This document shows positions 6,926 through 12,964 of a stretch of DNA of 14,343 bases, piece after piece. Within the stretch, counting starts at the first letter, position 1; each line of letters starts with the position of its first letter. Source of the DNA: Ruminococcaceae bacterium UBA5579 (GTDB taxonomy: Bacteria > Bacillota > Clostridia > Oscillospirales > Ruminococcaceae); assembly GCA_002425305.1 (NCBI GenBank), contig DILZ01000088.1, positions 2,776-17,118 on the forward strand, read 5' to 3'. The translations under genes were made by a program, and so were the position numbers. Below the pieces are notes generated by a model. That model ran no database searches, was not told the DNA's origin, and saw only the letters and a program-made list of their open reading frames with translations.

Positions 6926-8866
6926 ATGTCAGAAAAAAACACTTACTATATCACGACCCCGATCTACTATCCGTCGGGAAATCCGCATATCGGGCACTGC
7001 TACACCACCGTGGCCTGCGATACGATAGCGCGTTTCAAGCGTCTTGAGGGCTATGACGTGATGTTCCTCACGGGCACGGACGAGCACGGAATGAAGATCG
7101 AGCAGAAGGCGAAGGAGATCGGCGTTACGCCGAAAGAGTATGTAGACCCGATAGTCGCGAACTTTAAAAGGCTTTGGGAAACGATGGACGTAAGCTACGA
7201 CCGCTATATCCGCACCACCGACGATTATCATGTAAAGAGCGTTCAGAAGATATTCAGAAAGCTCTACGATAAGGGATATATCTACAAGGGGGAGTACACG
7301 GGCAAGTACTGCACGCCGTGCGAGAGCTTCTGGACGGAGAGCCAGCTTGACGAAAACGGCTGCTGCCCCGACTGCCACCGCCCCGTTATCGACGCGCACG
7401 AGGAGGCGTATTTCCTTAAGCTTTCGGATTACGCGGACAAGATCGAAAAGTTCCTCACCGAGACCGACTACCTTTCGCCGAAGAGCCGCGTCAACGAAAT
7501 GATAAACAACTTCATAAAGCCGGGACTTGAAGACCTGTGCGTTTCAAGAACGTCGTTCACCTGGGGCGTTCCTGTGGATTTCGACCCCGGTCACGTTGTG
7601 TATGTCTGGGTAGACGCGCTGGCGAACTATATCAGCGCACTCGGCTACGAAAACGGCGAGTTTGACGATTATGACAAGTATTGGCCCGCGGATATGCATA
7701 TGACCGCAAAGGAGATCGTGCGTTTCCACTCGATAGTATGGCCCGCGATCCTTATGATGCTCGAGCTTCCTCTGCCAAAGCACCTGTACGGGCACGGCTG
7801 GATAAACTTCAACGGGCAGAAAATGGCGAAATCCGTCGGGAACGTCATAGACCCGTTCGTCCTTGCCGAGCGTTACGGTTCGGACGCTGTGCGTTTTCAG
7901 ATACTGCGTGATATGCCCTACGGCAGCGACAGTAATTTCTCAAACGAAATTATGGTGAACCGCATAAACACCGACCTCGCGAACGGCTTCGGCAACCTCG
8001 TTTCGCGGACTGTGGCAATGGCGGACAAATATTTCGGCGGAACGCTCCCCGAGGAGCGTCAGACCGAGGAGCTTGACAATGAGCTTATCGGTATGGCAAA
8101 GGCGCTGTGCGGCGCGGTAACGCCGCTTATCGAGCAGGCGCAGCTCGCGAAGGCGCTGGAGGAGATATTCAAGGTCGTCGCGAGAGCAAACAAGTATATC
8201 GACGAGACCGAGCCGTGGATACTCGGCAAAGACGAGGCGAAAAAGGCTCGTTTGGCAAGTGTTTTGTATAATCTTCTTGAAACGATACGCATTTGTTCGG
8301 GACTGCTTGCGGCGTTTATGCCGAAAACGATGCCGAAGGTCTGGGAGCAGATTGGTGCGGCATCGGAGCTCACGGCATATGATATGTTGGGAGAGTTCGG
8401 GAAGTTGCCCGCGAACGTCAGCGTTCACAAGGGCGAGATGCTGTTCCCGAGAATAGACGTCGACAAGGAGATAGACGAGCTGAACGCGCTGCTCGCTCCC
8501 GTCAAGACGTCTCGCGTTGACGAGGACCTGGATAAAGCGAACGTCATAAATATAGACCAATTTGCGGAGGTAAAGCTCCGCAGCGGCGAAATAACCGCGT
8601 GTGAAAAGATCGCGAAAGCCAAAAAGCTGCTGAAGCTCACGGTAGACGACGGACGGAACGGTCGTCAGATCGTTTCCGGGATAGCGAACTGGTACAAGCC
8701 AGAGGACTTGGTGGGCAAGAAGATAGTGTTCGTGGCGAATCTTGCTCCTGCAAAGCTCTGTGGAGAGCTGTCCGAGGGTATGATACTTGCGTGCGACGCG
8801 GGCGAAAACGACGTGCGGGTTCTGTTCCTCGATAAGGACATACCCAATGGAAGCACGATCAGATGA
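6926..8866 (+). CDS. metG: Methionyl-tRNA synthetase
   Basis: Charges initiator and elongator tRNA-Met. The 646-residue class I enzyme shows the HIGH box exactly (PHIGH at about 20-24), a zinc knuckle with paired cysteines (C129/C132 and C147/C150), and the second signature as KMAKS (about 299-303), where the usual middle Ser is Ala. The C-terminal 105 residues (about 540-646) are an EMAP-II/Trbp111-type tRNA-binding OB fold (IDQFAEVKLRSGEI, ISGIANWY-like VSGIANWYKPEDLVGKK), used for dimerisation and tRNA binding. ATG at 6926 follows AAAGAGG. It is transcribed from the strong promoter at 6750-6778. The stop codon is directly followed by a heptad array. Identification is secure. Confidence 0.97.
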   Translation: MSEKNTYYITTPIYYPSGNPHIGHCYTTVACDTIARFKRLEGYDVMFLTGTDEHGMKIEQKAKEIGVTPKEYVDPIVANFKRLWETMDVSYDRYIRTTDDYHVKSVQKIFRKLYDKGYIYKGEYTGKYCTPCESFWTESQLDENGCCPDCHRPVIDAHEEAYFLKLSDYADKIEKFLTETDYLSPKSRVNEMINNFIKPGLEDLCVSRTSFTWGVPVDFDPGHVVYVWVDALANYISALGYENGEFDDYDKYWPADMHMTAKEIVRFHSIVWPAILMMLELPLPKHLYGHGWINFNGQKMAKSVGNVIDPFVLAERYGSDAVRFQILRDMPYGSDSNFSNEIMVNRINTDLANGFGNLVSRTVAMADKYFGGTLPEERQTEELDNELIGMAKALCGAVTPLIEQAQLAKALEEIFKVVARANKYIDETEPWILGKDEAKKARLASVLYNLLETIRICSGLLAAFMPKTMPKVWEQIGAASELTAYDMLGEFGKLPANVSVHKGEMLFPRIDVDKEIDELNALLAPVKTSRVDEDLDKANVINIDQFAEVKLRSGEITACEKIAKAKKLLKLTVDDGRNGRQIVSGIANWYKPEDLVGKKIVFVANLAPAKLCGELSEGMILACDAGENDVRVLFLDKDIPNGSTIR

Positions 8867-8967
8867 TAGTTGTTAGTGAATAGTTATTAGTTGCCGGTTA
8901 AAGGTAATGACTACTAAATACTAACCGCTATCAAACTAACTACTAGCAACTATCAAACTAGCTACTA
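8867..8967. repeat. Heptad-repeat element after metG
   Basis: Starts at the base after the metG stop codon with TAGTTGT, TAGTGAA, TAGTTAT, TAGTTGC, CGGTTAA (7 bases each). From about 8910 the complementary orientation takes over: units ending in CTA (ACTACTA, AATACTA, ACCGCTA, then units of 7 or 8). The two halves are imperfectly complementary: GATAGTTGTTAGT on the left matches the complement of ACTAGCAACTATC on the right, and both contain CGGTTA, so a hairpin of about 35 bp is possible. It stops at the AAGGAGG ribosome site of the next gene. No ORF of interest lies inside. Confidence 0.85.
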
Positions 8968-8982
8968 TAAGGAGGAATTGTT

Positions 8983-9387
8983 ATGAAGCCTGTTCCCGGT
9001 CAGGTGTGGACAGACAAAAAGCGGACTTTTTTGGGTCTGCCGTGGTCGTTCACGCGTTATATACTCACGGAAAAGAAATTCATCACCCGAAAAGGCTTTT
9101 TAAGCATAAGAGAGGACGAGGTGGAGCTTTACCGCATTATGGACAAGAGCCTTAAGATATCGTTCGGGCAGCGCCTGGACGGCACGGGCACGGTCATACT
9201 TAACTGCAAGGACGTCGACACGCCTGTTAAAGAAATTAAATCGATAAGGAAGCCGCGTCAGTTTATGGAGATACTCGAAAAATATGTGGACGACCAGCGC
9301 GACAAGTACGGCACGCGCGGACGCGACATACTTGGTATGCAGCCGCACGATCACGACGACGCGATCTGCGACGGAGATCATAACTAA
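8983..9387 (+). CDS. Small PH-domain protein
   Basis: 134-residue cytoplasmic protein without membrane segments. The segment from about 8 to 110 (KKRTFLGLPWSFTRYILTEKKFITRKGFLSIREDEVELYR, in pattern LPW-T-Y-LT, G-L, E-ELYRI-D) resembles the bacterial pleckstrin-homology-like proteins common in Clostridia, with alternating strands and a closing helix (RQFMEILEKYVDDQRDK). The role of this family is not known; membrane or protein binding is only a guess. The C-terminus is His/Asp-rich (PHDHDDAICDGDHN), which could bind metal. ATG at 8983 follows GGAGG at 7-base spacing. Confidence 0.75.
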   Translation: MKPVPGQVWTDKKRTFLGLPWSFTRYILTEKKFITRKGFLSIREDEVELYRIMDKSLKISFGQRLDGTGTVILNCKDVDTPVKEIKSIRKPRQFMEILEKYVDDQRDKYGTRGRDILGMQPHDHDDAICDGDHN

Positions 9388-9434
9388 CAGTCACTGACGA
9401 CAATTTCAGTTGCCCAGGGAAGGGGGAATGAAGT

Positions 9435-10082
9435 ATGGATATTTCAAGAATAGCCGATATAGGCTCTGTCAATCAAACCAATTTAACGCGTTCGGCAGAA
9501 CACCGCACGGAGAACAAGACGTCATCTCTTGCGGCGGATCATACCGACAAATTCGTAAAGAGCGAGGCTATGTTCAGCCCCGCCTACACGAAGAAGTCCG
9601 CGCAAAAGCAAAATTCGGACAACAATCTCACACAGCGAGAGAACACCGAAAACCACGATGTTGAAAAGGTGGACGCCGAGGCAAAACAAGAAAACAACGG
9701 AGCGCTGATAACAAAAGGCGTAAGCCACATTATTCGGGCAATGCTCGTAAAACAGGGCGAGATACTTTCGGGCAGCGTACCGTCCGTAGGCGCAAAAATG
9801 TACGCCGAGGAGCTTTTAAATCAGCTTCGCGCACTGTACGGCAACTCCGCCGCCGAGGAAAACACTCCCCAATATTGGCAGCCGGAGGAAACCGCTGCGC
9901 GGCTGTTTATGTTCTTTGACGCGGTAAGCATTGACGGTGAGAAGCAGCCGCTGCTGGAACGCTCGTTCCTTTCGGCGTTCAGCGATACGGAGCAGCTTTT
10001 CGGAGGGAGAGGACGTCTGCCCTTGGAGAGCTATGAAACCAAGCAGTTGGTGCTTGACGCGTACTTTAAGGGCGCGGCGTGA
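9435..10082 (+). CDS. Uncharacterised protein, 215 residues
   Basis: I do not recognise a named family with confidence. The first 90 residues are polar, Asn/Lys/Glu-rich and probably disordered, starting MDISRIADIG. The rest (about 91-215) is a compact, mostly helical region: KGVSHIIRAMLVKQGEI, then AEELLNQLRALYG, then WQPEETAARLFMFFDAV (about 148-164) and a final FLSAFSDTEQLFGG...LPLESYETKQLVLDAY. The order 'TA-R-F', then a helix with a G/L-rich end, then 'LP--S--T---V-' faintly resembles DUF5610-type C-terminal regions; this is a weak, unverified likeness. No signal peptide or membrane segment. ATG at 9435 follows GGGGGA. It lies between the PH-domain gene and tatD, 18 bases before the latter. 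Confidence 0.7.
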   Translation: MDISRIADIGSVNQTNLTRSAEHRTENKTSSLAADHTDKFVKSEAMFSPAYTKKSAQKQNSDNNLTQRENTENHDVEKVDAEAKQENNGALITKGVSHIIRAMLVKQGEILSGSVPSVGAKMYAEELLNQLRALYGNSAAEENTPQYWQPEETAARLFMFFDAVSIDGEKQPLLERSFLSAFSDTEQLFGGRGRLPLESYETKQLVLDAYFKGAA

Positions 10083-10100
10083 TATAAAATAAAAATATTT

Positions 10101-10889
10101 ATGGGAATTTTCGATACACACGCGCATTATTTTAAAGAGGATTTCGGCGAGGAACTTGAACAGCTTCTCGCCGATTTGCCAAGCAAAAATGTGGAAAAAG
10201 TCCTCGCCGTCGGGTGCGATCTGCCGTCCTCCGAGGAGGAGATTGCGCTTGCAGAGCGTTACGACTACATCTATGCGGCGGCGGGCATTCACCCGGAGTA
10301 TGCCTTAGCATACTCCGGACACGCCGCGGAAATCCCCGATAATTGGGAGAATGAGCTTGAAGCTCTCTTAAAACACGATAAAGTCGTTGCTTTGGGAGAG
10401 ATAGGATTGGATTACCACTATCCCGAACCCCCGAAGGACGTTCAGCGCGAGGTATTCATAAAGCAGCTCAAGATAGCAAAGCGGCTTGATATACCCGTGA
10501 TCATACACTCTCGTGACGCTTGTGCCGACACCTTGGATATTCTCAAAGAATATAAGCCGCGCGGTGTTCTTCACTGCTTTTCGGGCAGCGCGGAAACCGC
10601 CCGCGAGGTGGTAAAGCTGGGAATGTATATCGGATTTACGGGCGTGCTGACGTTCAAGAACTCGAAAAAGGCGTGGGCGGCTTGTGAAGCTGTGCCGCTT
10701 GATCGGCTTTTGCTTGAAACGGACTGCCCGTATATGGCTCCCGTGCCGCACAGAGGAGAACGCTGCGACAGCTCGATGATAGCGTTTACCGCCGAAAAAA
10801 TGGCGGAGATCAAGGGCGTTTCAACGGAAGAGATGATCGAGACAGCGCGGCGGAACGCGGAAAGGTTGTTTTTCAATGATAACATATAG
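10101..10889 (+). CDS. TatD-family metal-dependent hydrolase/DNase
   Basis: TIM-barrel metal hydrolase of the TatD family, whose members act as 3'-5' exonucleases on DNA or RNA. The metal ligands are all present in 262 residues: His7 and His9 in FDTHAHY, Glu100 in LGEIGLDYHY, His136 in PVIIHSRDA, His158 in LHCFSG and Asp208 in LLLETDCPY. Length is typical. The start is fixed by the family (DTHAH at residues 5-9), yet the 18 bases between the preceding stop and this ATG are AT-only apart from a single G, with no Shine-Dalgarno, so translation may depend on the upstream gene. It follows metG by three genes; metG and tatD are frequent neighbours in Firmicutes. It overlaps the next gene by 14 bases. 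Confidence 0.93.
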   Translation: MGIFDTHAHYFKEDFGEELEQLLADLPSKNVEKVLAVGCDLPSSEEEIALAERYDYIYAAAGIHPEYALAYSGHAAEIPDNWENELEALLKHDKVVALGEIGLDYHYPEPPKDVQREVFIKQLKIAKRLDIPVIIHSRDACADTLDILKEYKPRGVLHCFSGSAETAREVVKLGMYIGFTGVLTFKNSKKAWAACEAVPLDRLLLETDCPYMAPVPHRGERCDSSMIAFTAEKMAEIKGVSTEEMIETARRNAERLFFNDNI

Positions 10890-11343
10890 GAAAGCGGATA
10901 GCGGCTTGCTCGAAACCGTTTTGAAAATGCGCCGCGAAATGCTTGCCATAATCTACGGTAAAAACGAGCGCGAGTTCGAGGGCGAATTCACGCGGTTATC
11001 GTCGGAGTATTTCACGAACGGCGACCAAACCACGGTGTTGGCTTTTGACGGCGAGCGCGCTGTCGGCTGCGCGACGATCTGCTACATCACGCTAATGCCG
11101 ACGTTCGATCACCCGACGGGAAAGCGCGCTCATATAATGAACGTCTACACCAACGTCGATTATCGCCGCCGCGGGATAGCGCGGCAGATGATGGGTATAC
11201 TGTTTGACGAGGCAAAGGAGCGCGGCGTTACCTACGTTTCCCTTGACGCGACAGAAAGCGGCAGACCGCTTTACAAGTCGCTCGGGTTCGGTGAAAACAA
11301 AGAGAATATGGGGCTTGATTTAGCTCCGAAAACTAACAACTAA
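10876..11343 (+). CDS. GNAT-family N-acetyltransferase
   Basis: 155-residue acetyl-CoA-dependent acetyltransferase of the GNAT fold; the substrate cannot be told. The acetyl-CoA loop appears as NVDYRRRGIARQMMGILF (about 94-111), after strand RAHIMNVYT. The C-terminal strand ATESGRPLYKSLGF matches the family's 'A---A--LY---GF'. ATG at 10876 lies inside the end of tatD (14-base overlap) and GGAAAGG is 10 bases upstream. The last three codons (TNN) and the stop codon at 11341-11343 lie inside a heptad-repeat array, so the C-terminus and the stop may have been set by the array. Confidence 0.9.
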   Translation: MITYRKADSGLLETVLKMRREMLAIIYGKNEREFEGEFTRLSSEYFTNGDQTTVLAFDGERAVGCATICYITLMPTFDHPTGKRAHIMNVYTNVDYRRRGIARQMMGILFDEAKERGVTYVSLDATESGRPLYKSLGFGENKENMGLDLAPKTNN

Positions 11344-11356
11344 CTACTAAAAACTA
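11329..11356. repeat. Heptad-repeat array after the GNAT gene
   Basis: Four exact 7-base units: AAAACTA, ACAACTA, ACTACTA, AAAACTA (on the minus strand TAGTTTT, TAGTAGT, TAGTTGT, TAGTTTT). It covers the last codons and stop of the acetyltransferase gene and runs to within a few bases of the CCGGAGG ribosome site of the next gene. Same family as the arrays at 6800 and 8867. Confidence 0.8.
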
Positions 11357-11371
11357 AACCGGAGGAACAAT

Positions 11372-12313
11372 ATGGATAGTGACGGCAGTCGAAGTACACA
11401 GCAGGAGCATAAAGTAGCGCGGGTATTGCTGGCGCCGCTTGTCGGACTTGACAAGGGGATATCGGCGCTGCTGAAAAAGGCGCTCGGCGCAAATTACGCG
11501 GACGTTTCCGAGGAAGACGTGCGCGACCTTGTGGACGCTCTCGCAAAGGACGAGGACGAGGACAGCATCGAGGAACAGTCGGCGGAGATGATAAACAACA
11601 TCTTCGAGTTCAACGACCTCACTGCCGCCGATGTTATGACGCACCGCACGAATATCGTCGGGGTGGATATCAATACGATAACGCTTGACGACCTTATCTA
11701 TCTCGCGCTTGATATGGGATTTTCACGCATACCCGTTTTTGAGGAGAGCGTTGACAAGATAATCGGCATTGTAATAGTTAAGGACTTGCTCTGTCTTATA
11801 GGAAAAAGCGACCTTTCGGATTTCAGCATACGCGAATTTATCCGCGACGTGAGCTTTATCCCCGAATCGCAGACCTGCCCGGATATTTTCAAGACGCTTA
11901 CATCTCTGCGTTCGGGAATGGCCGTTGTAGTGGACGAATACGGCGGCACGGCGGGAATAGTAACGCTGGAGGATATAATCGAGGCGGTTATGGGCAATAT
12001 TCAAGACGAGTACGATGACGAAAAGCAGCAGATAACGCGAATAGGCAACGAGGTCTACGATGTGGACGGCGATACCGATCCCGAGGACGTGTTCGAGCTG
12101 TTCGGCGTAAAGCTGCCGGAGGATCACGAATATCAGACCATATCGGGCTTTGTGACGGATAAGCTCGGCTATATCCCCGAAAATGTGGCAGCAAAGCCTC
12201 CAGTGGTCGAATATGAGAATGTGAAGCTGGTGGTCGTGCAGATAGAGGACAGAAGCATAGTGAAGGTACGCGCGATAAAAGACCACAAGCCGGTTAAGGA
12301 AGAAAGCAAATGA
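11372..12313 (+). CDS. CBS-pair/CorC_HlyC-domain protein lacking the DUF21 membrane domain
   Basis: 313 residues with two CBS domains (about 86-142 and 155-210; DVMTHRTNIVGV...SRIPVFEE...IGIVIVKDLL, then SFIPE...MAVVVDEYGGTAGIVTLEDIIEAVMG) and a C-terminal CorC_HlyC transporter-associated domain (about 222-303). These proteins are linked to Mg2+/Co2+ transport or resistance. Firmicute homologues usually carry an N-terminal DUF21 membrane domain of about 180 residues. Here only a short lead (VLLAPLVGLDKGISALLKKALG, about 18-39) is present, like the connector just after DUF21, so it resembles the soluble Gram-negative CorC form. ATG at 11372 follows GGAGG at 6-base spacing. Overlaps nth by four bases (ATGA). 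Confidence 0.88.
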   Translation: MDSDGSRSTQQEHKVARVLLAPLVGLDKGISALLKKALGANYADVSEEDVRDLVDALAKDEDEDSIEEQSAEMINNIFEFNDLTAADVMTHRTNIVGVDINTITLDDLIYLALDMGFSRIPVFEESVDKIIGIVIVKDLLCLIGKSDLSDFSIREFIRDVSFIPESQTCPDIFKTLTSLRSGMAVVVDEYGGTAGIVTLEDIIEAVMGNIQDEYDDEKQQITRIGNEVYDVDGDTDPEDVFELFGVKLPEDHEYQTISGFVTDKLGYIPENVAAKPPVVEYENVKLVVVQIEDRSIVKVRAIKDHKPVKEESK

Positions 12314-12948
12314 GAATGACGAAGAAAGCCCGCGCTCTTGAGGTAATAGAGCGTCTTAAAAAGGATTATCCCGATGTGAAGTGTGCGCTGACATATCAAA
12401 AACCGCACGAGCTGCTCATCTCTGTGCGTCTTTCGGCGCAGTGCACGGACAAGCGCGTTAATCTGGTAACTCCCGCGCTGTTCAAGCGTTTTCCGAGCGT
12501 GAACGCGTTCGCCGAAGCAGATGTTTCCGAGGTTGAGGAGTACATAAAGTCCTGCGGATTGTTCCACACGAAGGCGCAGGATATCGTGGAAATGTGCCGT
12601 ATGCTGCGGGATATTTACGGCGGAAAAGTCCCCGACACTATAGAGGAGCTTGTGAAGCTCCCCGGCGTCGGACGTAAGACCGCCAATCTTATAGTCGGCG
12701 ATCTTTACGGAAAACCGGCTGTTGTTTGCGATACGCACGTTATCCGATTGACGAACAGACTCGGGCTGTCCGAGGGCAAGGACGCGTCACAGGTTGAAAG
12801 GCAGCTCCGCGCGATAGTGCCGCCCGAGGAGGGCTTGATGTTGTGTCACAGATTGGTTTGGCACGGCAGGGAAGTGTGCTCTGCGCGTTCTCCGAAATGC
12901 GGGGAGTGTTCCTTAAACGACATATGCAAAAACAAAGGGGCGCGGTAA
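12310..12948 (+). CDS. nth: Endonuclease III (base-excision repair glycosylase)
   Basis: Removes oxidised pyrimidines from DNA and nicks the resulting abasic site. In 212 residues the helix-hairpin-helix LPGVGRKTAN (about 117-126) contains the catalytic Lys123, and VCDTHVIRL holds the catalytic Asp141. The [4Fe-4S] cluster ligands are Cys190, Cys197, Cys200 and Cys206 in the canonical C-x6-C-x2-C-x5-C spacing. Length is normal. The ATG overlaps the preceding stop codon (ATGA at 12310-12313), with AAGGAAG upstream, so the two genes are coupled. The stop codon lies inside the stem of the downstream terminator. Confidence 0.96.
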   Translation: MRMTKKARALEVIERLKKDYPDVKCALTYQKPHELLISVRLSAQCTDKRVNLVTPALFKRFPSVNAFAEADVSEVEEYIKSCGLFHTKAQDIVEMCRMLRDIYGGKVPDTIEELVKLPGVGRKTANLIVGDLYGKPAVVCDTHVIRLTNRLGLSEGKDASQVERQLRAIVPPEEGLMLCHRLVWHGREVCSARSPKCGECSLNDICKNKGAR

Positions 12949-12960
12949 TGACCGCGCCCT
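12937..12960. terminator. Bidirectional hairpin terminator, nth / GH26 gene
   Basis: Perfect 9-bp stem GGGCGCGGT (12938-12946) with ACCGCGCCC (12951-12959), loop AATG, extended by a G-T wobble. It is followed on the plus strand by TATCTTT and on the minus strand by a T-rich stretch (CCTTTGTTTTTG). It lies between two convergent genes only 16 bases apart and contains the nth stop codon, so one hairpin serves both. Confidence 0.8.
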
Positions 12961-12964
12961 ATCT

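Noticed and set aside
7940..8560. Long open frame opposite metG (206 codons, minus strand)
   Set aside because: It lies wholly inside the clearly coding metG frame, has no ribosome site or family likeness, and reflects codon bias on the other strand.
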